A stretch of DNA of 64,000 nt, taken from positions 390,426 to 454,425 of the forward strand of contig JAQSYP010000002.1 of the NCBI GenBank assembly GCA_029256085.1. The letters run 5' to 3'. Under the pieces are notes generated by a model, which was not told the origin of the DNA, did no database searches, and was given only the letters and a program-made list of their open reading frames with translations. The stretch comes from Caryophanales bacterium (lineage in GTDB: Bacteria; Bacillota; Bacilli; CAJFEE01). The position numbers were made by a program, and so were the translations under genes. Below are positions 44,309 to 52,441 of the stretch, piece by piece (the stretch's first letter is position 1; every line of letters starts with the position of its first letter).

Positions 44309-45610
44309 TTATTTTACAATTCCTTCAACTTGCTTTAGACCTGTTCTGTGACAGAACTTACAATATACATCAGTAGGAGATTTAGTTCCTTCAATCTTAT
44401 TGTAGTCATGACAAGTTAAACAACCTTGAATTTGACGGTTTTGTTGTGCTCTACCAGGGTGACTTGTTAACCAAGTTCCATCAGTTCCGTGAGTTACTGG
44501 ACGGTTTGAGTGACAAGTACTACAGAATTTGCTATCGCGAGATTCAGTTTTAACTTCAATCATGTTTGGCTTGTATTTAATCTTAGAATCATTGTGGTTA
44601 ATTAACTTACGGATATCTTGCTTATCCATTGTTTTAATCCACTTTGAATCTTGGTGACAGTTGATACATTCAGGAAGTTCCTTCTCAGCTGTTCCACCGT
44701 GCGTGTATGGCCAAGGCTTATTTTGGTGAGTCTTTGGAGTTGCAACTTGTAAATGACAAGTCTTACATTCCATTGAAATCTTTACGTTCGCCTTTTGTTT
44801 ACCAATTGCTTGAAGAATAATCGTTTGTGTTTTTTCATTTGAACTTACAGGTTTAGCTTCACTATGGCTGTCTTTCTTAGCTTCTTCGCCATGTCCACCT
44901 TCTTCACCATGAGCTTCTTTCCATGGCTCTTTACCTGCGTTAACTTGAGCATGACATTCAATACATGTACCCATGTTAGGTTTCATGCTTGCGTCACCTA
45001 CTAATTTCTCAACGTTATCTTTAGTCCAGAAGTCGTAAGTGTCATTTGTGCTAATACCACGTTCTACAATCTTACCATGCGCAACACCTGAGTGACAGCT
45101 AATACAAGGAATGTCCTTTTTAACGTGACCATCATGGTTTGCTACAATATCACCTGATGCCGAAATTAGACGGTTCTCAGAGTGACATCTTAAACATGTT
45201 ACGTTTTCGATTGGATGTTTTGTCGCAATCGGATTCGGTTGTGTTTTTGTTACGTGCTTGTAAACTTCTCCAAGTGCAGCAACTTTATGTGTAATAAAGT
45301 TCTTAGCTCCTGGTGGAATGTGACAGTCTACACATGCGATTTGGTTATGTGATGAAATCTTATAAGTTTCTGCCTCTGGTGCCATTTCATGACACACATT
45401 CATACAGAACCAAGGTGTAGATGAACCAGCTAATGCTCCAGCTGTAAATGCAATCATTAATATGAAAGCTGCTACTAAAGAAAATCCTAACTTCCAACGA
45501 TTTGCAGGATCTTTCCAGTCTACTGCTCTAAGCTTTGCAATCATACCCATTTTTTTCTCTGTGGGCTGTTCTGACGCCTGGTCTTTTCCCCTCTTACGAA
45601 ATATACCCAT
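44309..45610 (-). CDS. NapC/NrfH-like membrane-anchored decaheme cytochrome c
   Basis: About 433 residues from ATG 45610 (GAGAGG nine bases upstream; TTG 45631 lies before that site). One membrane helix (about 47-70), then one CX3CH (CMNVCHEM) and nine CXXCH: CVDCH, CLRCH, CISCH, CIECH, CKTCH, CINCH, CSTCH, CLTCH, CKFCH. CH-x-M after the first heme matches the Met-ligated quinol-oxidising heme of NapC/NrfH/CymA proteins, though with an extra residue in the heme motif. A His/Glu-rich insert (HGEEGGHGEEAKKDSHSEAK) splits hemes 5 and 6. First gene of the operon; proposed menaquinol oxidase of the system. Confidence 0.92.
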   Translation of the reverse strand: MGIFRKRGKDQASEQPTEKKMGMIAKLRAVDWKDPANRWKLGFSLVAAFILMIAFTAGALAGSSTPWFCMNVCHEMAPEAETYKISSHNQIACVDCHIPPGAKNFITHKVAALGEVYKHVTKTQPNPIATKHPIENVTCLRCHSENRLISASGDIVANHDGHVKKDIPCISCHSGVAHGKIVERGISTNDTYDFWTKDNVEKLVGDASMKPNMGTCIECHAQVNAGKEPWKEAHGEEGGHGEEAKKDSHSEAKPVSSNEKTQTIILQAIGKQKANVKISMECKTCHLQVATPKTHQNKPWPYTHGGTAEKELPECINCHQDSKWIKTMDKQDIRKLINHNDSKIKYKPNMIEVKTESRDSKFCSTCHSNRPVTHGTDGTWLTSHPGRAQQNRQIQGCLTCHDYNKIEGTKSPTDVYCKFCHRTGLKQVEGIVK

Positions 45611-45945
45611 TGTTGAAAACCTCTCTTTCAAACGTGCTTTTACCCCTAAAACATAATAACCCTTTTCTATTTGTCTATCACATTATGATTATAGAACATT
45701 ATCACGTTGTTAATTTACTAAAAAAGTGAACAATGTTTGATACAAATATGACGAAATTGTGTCGAGAGTTTTAGGTTTTTGCTTGTTTTATATTTTTTAT
45801 CTTTATTTTTTCTGATACAAATTACCCTTTTCCCCTAATCCTTTCCCCTTTCTGTAGAATTATTACCAAGCTTCAAACGTATTATTTAAAAGTAGTTGCA
45901 AATAATACATGTAGAAAACAAGATTAACGCTTTGGAGGGATAAAT
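45611..45945. other. Divergent intergenic region
   Basis: 335 bases between the decaheme gene (minus) and the small membrane protein (plus). It contains a Spo0A-consensus TGACGAA at 45749-45755, a near-copy TGTCGAG at 45760-45766, and a pyrimidine-rich tract. On the minus strand that tract carries G-runs at 45845-45848, 45840-45841, 45832-45835 and 45825-45827. No gene seen. Confidence 0.5.
45749..45766. promoter_or_regulatory. Spo0A-box-like motifs upstream of decaheme operon
   Basis: TGACGAA (fits TGNCGAA) at 45749-45755 and TGTCGAG at 45760-45766, about 140 bases upstream of the decaheme start at 45610. Confidence 0.3.
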
Positions 45946-46203
45946 GTGTATACAAAATTTGAAGCATTTTGTTTACTTGTAGGTTCATATCTCCTGGCCA
46001 AAGCATTTGTATTATTTTCCGTAATCCCGAATCCCGATGCAGTTAGTATTGTAATAAAGTTCTTCTGGATCCCATTACATGTACCTATCATAGAAACTAA
46101 ATTATTATCCATGAAAATAGGTATTTTAGCACTAACAATGATCTTAATTCCACTTACCTATCATGCAATCATATCAATATTATCAAAAATCAAAGCACAA
46201 TGA
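45946..46203 (+). CDS. Small two-helix membrane protein
   Basis: 85 residues from GTG 45946 with GGAGGG seven bases upstream. Two hydrophobic segments (about 5-27 and 58-80) flank a loop with PNPDAVS and a WIPLHVPIIETK stretch. No family recognised. Divergent from the decaheme cytochrome operon and convergent with the GT2 gene. The strong ribosome binding site and coding-like composition support a real gene; function unknown. Confidence 0.65.
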   Translation: MYTKFEAFCLLVGSYLLAKAFVLFSVIPNPDAVSIVIKFFWIPLHVPIIETKLLSMKIGILALTMILIPLTYHAIISILSKIKAQ

Positions 46204-46244
46204 CATAAAAATTTGCAAATACCATGAATTTCCGACATTAATTT

Positions 46245-47849
46245 CTATTGCTTATTGAAAATATTTTGTTCAACTGTCACTAATCTCCCCTTGAATGTGT
46301 TAATTACTTCATCCTCTATATTAAATGTTGTAACTATATCTTTTATAGTAGTTTTTACTGGAAATTCTCGATATCGCCTTTTCCCATATTTCTTTTTATT
46401 GTAGATTCCCCATAAAACCCCTATAAATACGACCAAATAGACAATGTCGATTGTTGTCGAAAATGTGAATGCAGTTAAGTTTATTGCATCTTTTATTATT
46501 TGATTATTGAAAATAACTTCTGGACTAATCGTCCATAATATTAATGAAAGAAAAAAATTAATTATTGAAAATAAAATTATAATACTACTTATTATAATAA
46601 CTCCAAGTTCTATACCTCGCTTGAATATATGTTTAGATGTAAAGCGGTCTATAGTATTCCAAATTGGTTTACCTTTTCTTTTATGAAGGAAAGTATTTGG
46701 TATTGCAAAAAATATTGTTATTGCACCCATATACACATAAATTAATGGTAATATCCCTGCAAAAAGAATATCTTTAGTGGTTTTTTTTTCGTATACTCTA
46801 TCAATTATTAATCCACTAACTATAAATATAATTAAAGAAATAGTAGTATACGCACTTATCCATATAAATGTTGTAAAATATTGATTTCTTAAACTTTCAT
46901 CAAAAATGTAAAATGTTAATACTATTATCCAAAAACAAGACCATATTATAGTAAGAAATTGTTCTAAGCATACTAAGTAAAGTCTGCATTGCTTGTAGCT
47001 TTTTAAAATATTTACATTTTTTAACAGTGCTTGTATTACACCTGTCGCCCATCTAAATCTTTGTTTAACAATTGAAAAAATTGTCATTGGTACTAGAGTC
47101 CATGCAACTGCACGTGGTTCAAACCTTATATCCCAATGTCTTCGTTGGAGACTCCACGCAATATCTGTATCTTCACATAGCATTTTTGTATCCCAAACAC
47201 CACTATCAATTATGGCACGTTTTCTGTAAGCGGTAGCAATTCCTGATACCGTAATTATTTTACCAAGGATTCTTTGAGCTCTTTTTATCATTGATATAAT
47301 TCCTATATGTTCAATCGATTGTATTTTCCCGAAAATTGTTTGTTTATTTAGAACACGAGGGTTGAAAATTACAGCTCCGACCCGCTCAGAATTATTTGGT
47401 GTTGTAAAGTGCGGGATAATATAGTTAAGTGATTTTTTTTCTAAGTATGCGTCTGCGTCCACACAAACTAGTATTTCTCCTTTAGCAGCTATTAGTCCTA
47501 GTTTAAGTGCGTTTGCTTTACCTAAATTTCTCATTTGGTCAATTAGACGCAGTCGATTATGCTTTCTAAGCAGTTCTTTTACAATTGTTACAGTCGAATC
47601 CGTACTTCCGTCGTTTATTACAATAATTTCATAGTCTGGGTAATCAAGTTCGGATAATTTTTTTATAGTACTTTTTATAATTTTTTCCTCGTTGTAACAT
47701 GGGACAAGAATCGAAACAAATGGCGTTTCATTAAGTGGCAATGGAGCTGATTTTTCACGCCGTATGTAGAAAATTGTTGCGTTAACACCCCATGAAATTC
47801 CAAGAATAATTGGATACCAAAACACAAAAGAAACTACAATATCTAGCAA
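46245..47849 (-). CDS. Processive membrane glycosyltransferase, GT2 (PgaC/HasA-like)
   Basis: About 534 residues from TTG 47849, preceded by GGGGGTGA; TTG 47873 is the longer but poorly spaced option. N-terminal membrane helix, then a GT2 domain with PFVSILVPCYNEEKI, IIVINDGSTDST, VCVDADAYL (DxD), MLCEDTDIAW (ED) and FRWATG (the QxxRW-type motif in variant form). Several C-terminal helices follow. Such enzymes synthesise and extrude beta-linked homopolymers (poly-GlcNAc, hyaluronan or cellulose-like). Not in the polysaccharide operon and without deacetylase or accessory genes beside it. Product unknown. Confidence 0.88.
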   Translation of the reverse strand: MLDIVVSFVFWYPIILGISWGVNATIFYIRREKSAPLPLNETPFVSILVPCYNEEKIIKSTIKKLSELDYPDYEIIVINDGSTDSTVTIVKELLRKHNRLRLIDQMRNLGKANALKLGLIAAKGEILVCVDADAYLEKKSLNYIIPHFTTPNNSERVGAVIFNPRVLNKQTIFGKIQSIEHIGIISMIKRAQRILGKIITVSGIATAYRKRAIIDSGVWDTKMLCEDTDIAWSLQRRHWDIRFEPRAVAWTLVPMTIFSIVKQRFRWATGVIQALLKNVNILKSYKQCRLYLVCLEQFLTIIWSCFWIIVLTFYIFDESLRNQYFTTFIWISAYTTISLIIFIVSGLIIDRVYEKKTTKDILFAGILPLIYVYMGAITIFFAIPNTFLHKRKGKPIWNTIDRFTSKHIFKRGIELGVIIISSIIILFSIINFFLSLILWTISPEVIFNNQIIKDAINLTAFTFSTTIDIVYLVVFIGVLWGIYNKKKYGKRRYREFPVKTTIKDIVTTFNIEDEVINTFKGRLVTVEQNIFNKQ

Positions 47850-48043
47850 ATATTCACCCCCAAACCTCAACACCTAGATTATTACATTCTGAAAAAATTA
47901 CTGTAATAAATATATGTATTTAATTACAGTTATATTACAGTTTGTTTACATTGGAAGAAATTGTCAAAAAATTTGCTAAACTAACATTTGTAGACAACAT
48001 TAGAACTTTTTCAGATACGACAAAAATATTAAGGGGTTTGCCG

Positions 48044-48760
48044 ATGAAAAAGGGATTAAAATACACTTTAATAGTGACGCTGACTACAATGACTGTTTTT
48101 ACATCAAATGCTTACGGCGTTGAGAAGGGTACTTCTTCGCTTGAAAATAATAATATAATAGTAGATACATATAATAGTAGTATTTCAGTAGTACGCCTAC
48201 CTGATACAATAATCGAACTAAATGTTCCGAATAAACTGAATGTAGATGAAAATACAGAGCTCGAAAAAATTGTATTCCCGACAGTTCTTACTAAAGAACC
48301 AATTGTAACTCCTGATGTCAAAATACCTGCTACTAAATCTACTGTAAAAAAGGCTGATGTAAAAAAGGTTGCTACAAAAAAAGCCGTTGTTAAAAACGTT
48401 CCTCAAGGAAATGTTGTTTCAACTGCAACTTCTCTTGTTGGTGTACCTTATCGCTTCGGAGGTAATTCACCTAGTGGCTTTGATTGTAGTGGATTTGTTT
48501 CTTACGCATTAAGGTCTGCTGGCAAAAATGTTCCAAGATACACTGCGTATGATTACTGGACAAAGTTTCAAAGTACTAAATCACCACAACCAGGTGATTT
48601 AGTACTTTTCAAAAATACATATAAAGCTGGACCATCTCATGTTGGTATATATATAGGAAACAATAAGTTTGTACATTCAGCATCTGGTAAAGGTGTTGTA
48701 GTAAATAATTTGAGCGAAAGATACTATCGTCAGCACTTTTTAGGATATGTAAATATGTAA
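48044..48760 (+). CDS. Secreted NlpC/P60 cell-wall endopeptidase
   Basis: 238 residues from ATG 48044 (AAGGGG upstream; the earlier in-frame start at 47942 lacks a signal sequence). Signal peptide about 1-25, a low-complexity Lys/Val linker (about 95-125), then the NlpC/P60 domain: GFDCSGFVSYAL with the catalytic Cys, PSHVGIYIG and FVHSASG with the His residues. It cleaves peptidoglycan stem peptides (gamma-D-Glu-diaminopimelate type). There is no LysM or SH3 domain, so wall binding may rest on the basic linker. Monocistronic with its own terminator. Confidence 0.9.
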   Translation: MKKGLKYTLIVTLTTMTVFTSNAYGVEKGTSSLENNNIIVDTYNSSISVVRLPDTIIELNVPNKLNVDENTELEKIVFPTVLTKEPIVTPDVKIPATKSTVKKADVKKVATKKAVVKNVPQGNVVSTATSLVGVPYRFGGNSPSGFDCSGFVSYALRSAGKNVPRYTAYDYWTKFQSTKSPQPGDLVLFKNTYKAGPSHVGIYIGNNKFVHSASGKGVVVNNLSERYYRQHFLGYVNM

Positions 48761-48786
48761 ACCTAGCCATCGAGCTAGGTTTTTTT
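48761..48786 (+). terminator. Terminator of NlpC/P60 gene
   Basis: ACCTAGC/GCTAGGT stem with a six-base loop and T-run, immediately after the stop codon. Confidence 0.9.
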
Positions 48787-48807
48787 GTTGTGCAATTGTC
48801 TGTTGGG

Positions 48808-48959
48808 TCGATAGAATTTTATTTTTGCTCGATAGAATTTGTTTTTTGCTCGATAGAATTTGTTTTTTGCTCGATAGAATTTGTTTTTTGCTCGATAGAA
48901 TTTGTTTTTTGCTCGATAGAATTTTTTTTGCTCGATAGAATCGTCAAATTGCTCGATAG
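48808..48959. repeat. 21-base tandem repeat array (TCGATAG units)
   Basis: Eight TCGATAG starts at 48808, 48829, 48850, 48871, 48892, 48913, 48932 and 48953, with unit TCGATAGAATTTGTTTTTTGC. Four central units are identical; the edges are degenerate. It fills much of the 464-base gap (48761-49224) between the NlpC terminator and nrdD. The remainder is AT-rich with a TGTCGAA at 49015 and small inverted repeats at 49091-49114. Confidence 0.9.
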
Positions 48960-49014
48960 CCACCTACTTTTTGAAAATTTTAATCTCCCATTTAGTCTTT
49001 AATACTCTAGCATA

Positions 49015-49021
49015 TGTCGAA
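49015..49021. promoter_or_regulatory. Spo0A-box-like motif upstream of nrdD
   Basis: Exact TGTCGAA about 205 bases before the nrdD start. Confidence 0.25.
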
Positions 49022-49224
49022 AAGTATTTGGCTATATATTGTTATAAAAAATTCAATTCTCTAATCCAAAACTAGTGATTTATTGCCAAAAACGTTGATA
49101 TGACAACGTTTGTCGCCCCTAACAAAAATACAACATATAGTAAAAAAATACCTTTTCTAATCCTACATATTGTAGTATCATGGTCATTAGCCACAAAAAA
49201 AGAGAAGAGTTAGGGTGAGGGATT

Positions 49225-51096
49225 TTGGTAACAGTTAGTGACGACAAGAAGGTATTAGATGAGCTATACGGATCATTCGACAAGCTTATTTTCACAAAAG
49301 AGCAAGACTTAATTCAAGAAAATGCCAATGTTGACGGATTATCTCCAATGGGGAAAATTTCAATATTTGCATCTGAGAGTTCAAAAAGATATACAATGGA
49401 AAAGTTATTATTACCAGAAGTTGCTGAGGCGATGAAAAATAATTTTATTCACATACATGATTTAGACTATTACGCGACAGGTTCTACAACTTGTACGCAG
49501 ATTCCATTAAATAAGCTACTTGCAAACGGATTTGATACAGGGCACGGAACAATGCGTGAACCACAATCAATTTCGTCAGCACTTGCACTAGCTGCAATTA
49601 TTTTTCAAGCAAATCAAAACCAACAACACGGTGGACAATCATTTCCTAAATTTGATTTTGATTTAGCGCCATATGTAAGAAAATCACACAAAAAGCACAT
49701 TAAAGCTTTATCAAATTTACCACTACAAGATGGTGTGGATTTGGACAAGCTAGCATGGGAAATGACAGAAAAAGAAACATATCAAGCTTGTGAAGCATTC
49801 GTACATAACTTGAACTCAATGCATAGCCGCGGTGGTGGGCAGGTTGCTTTTACTTCAATTAATTACGGAACAGACACTTCTAGAGAAGGTCGTCTTTTAA
49901 TAAAATCAGTTCTACGAGCAACGATGTCAGGTCTAGGGAACAATGAAACTCCTATTTTCCCGATTCATTGCTTTAAGGTAAAAGAAGGTGTCAACTTCAA
50001 TGAAGGTGATCCTAACTATGATTTATTCAAAATAGCGATTGAAACTACAAGTAAGCGTCTTTTTCCTAACTTTGTTTTCCTTGATGCTCCATTTAATGCT
50101 CAATATTATGATGGAACTCCTGAAAGTGAAGTTGCAATGATGGGTTGCCGAACGAGAACAATGGGTAACGTTAATGGTCCTGAGAACAGTATGGCTCGTG
50201 GGAACTTATCATTTACATCAATTAACCTTGTTAAAATCGCAATTGAATCACACGGAAATATTGATTTCTTCTTTGAAGAGTTAGATAAATATTCTGATTT
50301 AGTTATTAAGCAACTTCTTGAAAGATTCGAATTCCAAGCTAATAGAAAAGCAAACGAGTTTAAATTCCTTTATTCAGAGGGCGTTTGGAACGGTGCTGAA
50401 AAGTTAGCTGCTACCGATAATGTTCGTGAAATTCTTAAGCAAGGAACTCTTGCAATAGGTTTCGTTGGATTAGCTGAATCATTAAAGGCTTTAATTGGTT
50501 TACATCACGGTGAAAGTGATACAGCATGTAACCTTGGTTACAAGATCGTTAAATTCCTTCGTGAGAAAGCAGATAAAGCTTGTGACGAGTATTCACTTAA
50601 CTTCTCACTAATTGCAACTCCTGCTGAGTCACTTGCCGGAAAACTCGCACGTCGTGACCAAGCTCATTACGGAAAAATTGCAGAAATTACAGATAGACAG
50701 TATTACACTAACTCTTACCATGTGCCTGTTTATCACAACGTAAAGGCAATTGATAAAATTAAAATTGAAGCACCTTTCCATGCATTATGTAATGGTGGTC
50801 ATATAACTTACATCGAACTTGATGGAAATGCCAGCAAAAACCTTGAAGCACTAGAAATGATTATTCGCACAATGGGGCACTACAATATCGGTTACGGCTC
50901 AATCAACCATCCAGTTGACCGTTGCGATGATTGTGGACACCAGGGGATTATTTATAACGAATGTCCGAAGTGTGGAAATGATGACCAAGAAAAAATTGAT
51001 CGCATCCGTCGTATAACTGGATATTTAACAGGTTCATTGAATCGTTGGAATAGTGGTAAAAAGGCTGAGGAATTAGACCGTGTTAAACACTGCTAA
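49225..51096 (+). CDS. nrdD: Anaerobic ribonucleoside-triphosphate reductase
   Basis: 623 residues from TTG 49225 (GGTGAGGGA upstream). Class III reductase: HIHDLDYY near the N-terminus, GGGQVAFTSINYG, a C-terminal zinc site (CDDCGHQG...ECPKCG) and the glycyl-radical segment RRITGYLTGSLNRW. It reduces ribonucleotides to deoxyribonucleotides without oxygen. The roughly 90-residue N-terminal ATP-cone found in longer NrdD proteins is absent; the sequence enters the catalytic domain almost directly, so dATP feedback may differ. Overlaps nrdG by 17 bases. Confidence 0.95.
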   Translation: MVTVSDDKKVLDELYGSFDKLIFTKEQDLIQENANVDGLSPMGKISIFASESSKRYTMEKLLLPEVAEAMKNNFIHIHDLDYYATGSTTCTQIPLNKLLANGFDTGHGTMREPQSISSALALAAIIFQANQNQQHGGQSFPKFDFDLAPYVRKSHKKHIKALSNLPLQDGVDLDKLAWEMTEKETYQACEAFVHNLNSMHSRGGGQVAFTSINYGTDTSREGRLLIKSVLRATMSGLGNNETPIFPIHCFKVKEGVNFNEGDPNYDLFKIAIETTSKRLFPNFVFLDAPFNAQYYDGTPESEVAMMGCRTRTMGNVNGPENSMARGNLSFTSINLVKIAIESHGNIDFFFEELDKYSDLVIKQLLERFEFQANRKANEFKFLYSEGVWNGAEKLAATDNVREILKQGTLAIGFVGLAESLKALIGLHHGESDTACNLGYKIVKFLREKADKACDEYSLNFSLIATPAESLAGKLARRDQAHYGKIAEITDRQYYTNSYHVPVYHNVKAIDKIKIEAPFHALCNGGHITYIELDGNASKNLEALEMIIRTMGHYNIGYGSINHPVDRCDDCGHQGIIYNECPKCGNDDQEKIDRIRRITGYLTGSLNRWNSGKKAEELDRVKHC

Positions 51097-51553
51097 AAAG
51101 TCAGCTAGAGTTATGAATATTATTCATGACTCAATCGTAGACGGACCTGGACTTAGAACTGTGATTTTCTTTGCTGGTTGTGAACATCGTTGTAAAGGAT
51201 GCCATAATCCTGAATCGTGGAATTATCAGAACGGTTCTGAAATGACTGTTGAACAAATTCTTGCTGAGATTAAAGCTAATCCAATTACTAACGTGACTTT
51301 TAGCGGTGGTGATCCGTTCTTTCAAGCTGATGTAGTTATCGATCTCGCAAAACTTGTTAAGGATCTAGGGAAAAATTTATGGGTCTATACTGGGTACACA
51401 CTGGAACAAATACAGGTAAATAACAGGTATGATGAACTCCTAAAGTATGTTGACGTCTTAGTTGATGGACCATTTATCGAAAGCGAAAAAGATTATTCTA
51501 TAGATTTTCGAGGCAGTCGAAATCAAAAAATCCATTATCTCTCACCGAGATAA
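51080..51553 (+). CDS. nrdG: NrdD-activating radical SAM enzyme
   Basis: 157 residues from GTG 51080, overlapping nrdD, with GAGGAA nine bases upstream; ATG 51113 is an alternative. CEHRCKGCHNPESW holds the CX3CX2C [4Fe-4S] motif, followed by VTFSGGDPFFQ (GGDP for SAM binding) and LWVYTGYTLEQI. It generates the glycyl radical on NrdD. The transcription terminator overlaps the last codons. Confidence 0.95.
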   Translation: MLNTAKKSARVMNIIHDSIVDGPGLRTVIFFAGCEHRCKGCHNPESWNYQNGSEMTVEQILAEIKANPITNVTFSGGDPFFQADVVIDLAKLVKDLGKNLWVYTGYTLEQIQVNNRYDELLKYVDVLVDGPFIESEKDYSIDFRGSRNQKIHYLSPR

Positions 51554-51563
51554 TGGATTTTTA
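51529..51563 (+). terminator. Terminator of nrdDG overlapping the nrdG 3' end
   Basis: Perfect stem AATCCATTATCTC/GAGATAATGGATT with five-base loop and T-run. The nrdG TAA is inside the right arm. Confidence 0.92.
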
Positions 51564-51618
51564 TTTATCTTGTCGCATATAATTCTAGGAAATAGTTTTT
51601 TGTAGGGGAGGTTTAATT

Positions 51619-51933
51619 ATGGGTATGCCGAATATTCCTGATATGCGTCCAAAGATTGACTTGTGCAAATGTGACGCAATCAATGCTCTACTACATTCTA
51701 TTGCTCTAGAGGAAATTGCTTTATCTCATATTTTAAATGCTGAAGGTGAAAAACTTCAAAAAGCAGTGTCGCTTTCAAAACATCTTGATGAATTGCTTTG
51801 CGTAAATCAGAGTGCAATCAAGCTTTTAAAAACTGTTTTAAGCACTGAACTAGTACTTTTAATGAAACTAGATAATGTACATGATATGAAGGGTAACGGC
51901 TGCTCCTGTGACGATTGCTGTTGCGAAGAGTAA
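51619..51933 (+). CDS. Small protein with helical domain and Cys-rich tail
   Basis: 104 residues, ATG after AGGGGAGG. An amphipathic helical body (INALLHSIALEEIALSHILNAEGEKLQ and following Leu-rich helices) is followed by a tail CSCDDCCCEE. The EEIALSHILNAEGEKLQ type of segment recurs, as I recall, in small spore-surface proteins of Bacillaceae, but I cannot name the family with certainty. The Cys tail could bind metal or cross-link. Convergent with the next gene, two bases apart. Confidence 0.75.
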   Translation: MGMPNIPDMRPKIDLCKCDAINALLHSIALEEIALSHILNAEGEKLQKAVSLSKHLDELLCVNQSAIKLLKTVLSTELVLLMKLDNVHDMKGNGCSCDDCCCEE

Positions 51934-51935
51934 TA

Positions 51936-52388
51936 TCAAATGTACATTTTCGGATTTGGGAGCATAAATTTGCGATTTTTAAATTTATGCTCAATTTTTA
52001 AATATGTCATTGGGTGCACTACTTCTTTTAATAGATCACTAATCATCTTTTTATAATTGTTACTCATATATTTGAAGTTATAGTCACCTGTATAAGTGTA
52101 CTTTTGCAGACAGAGAGACACTTGAATTTCTAAAATTATAAATACCCTATTCCTATAATAAGAGTTCTGTTTGCATAAAAATATTAAGTTCTCATATTCG
52201 AACATTTCATCTTCAAGGCAAGTGAGATTACATTCACTATTTTTCATAAACTCAACTAGCTTATGTAAGCATATTATATTTATTAGTTCATCTATTTTGT
52301 GCTTATAAGAAATGTCACAATCATTTGGAAGCTTCTCAAAGATTTCCCTGAGCAATCTTGCTAAGCTTTTCGCTACTCTATTTCCCAC
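51936..52388 (-). CDS. Hypothetical protein
   Basis: About 150 residues from GTG 52388, which follows GAGGTGAT; GTG 52397 overlaps that site. All-helical prediction with scattered Cys residues (CDISYKHKIDELINIICLHK, SECNLTCLED) and a basic C-terminus. No family, signal peptide or membrane helix recognised. It stands alone between a convergent gene and the aldehyde dehydrogenase. Confidence 0.65.
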   Translation of the reverse strand: MGNRVAKSLARLLREIFEKLPNDCDISYKHKIDELINIICLHKLVEFMKNSECNLTCLEDEMFEYENLIFLCKQNSYYRNRVFIILEIQVSLCLQKYTYTGDYNFKYMSNNYKKMISDLLKEVVHPMTYLKIEHKFKNRKFMLPNPKMYI

Positions 52389-52441
52389 TTTAATCACCTC
52401 AGTTTAACTTGTACATTTTATGATACAAGCCACTGAAATAT

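Noticed and set aside
47880-48043. c-di-AMP (ydaO-type) riboswitch ahead of the NlpC/P60 gene
   Set aside because: The leader is short and AT-rich, with none of the conserved paired elements I would expect.
48808-48959. CRISPR-like direct repeats
   Set aside because: Units are contiguous 21-base tandem copies without variable spacers of constant length, and no cas genes are nearby.
48775-49002. Repetitive reading frames on both strands through the 21-base array
   Set aside because: The repeat length is a multiple of three, so open frames arise by chance; no ribosome binding site or recognisable protein.
49125-49180. NrdR boxes upstream of nrdD
   Set aside because: Two ATATAG/TATTGTAG-like palindromes were seen, but they match the NrdR consensus poorly and the spacing is off.
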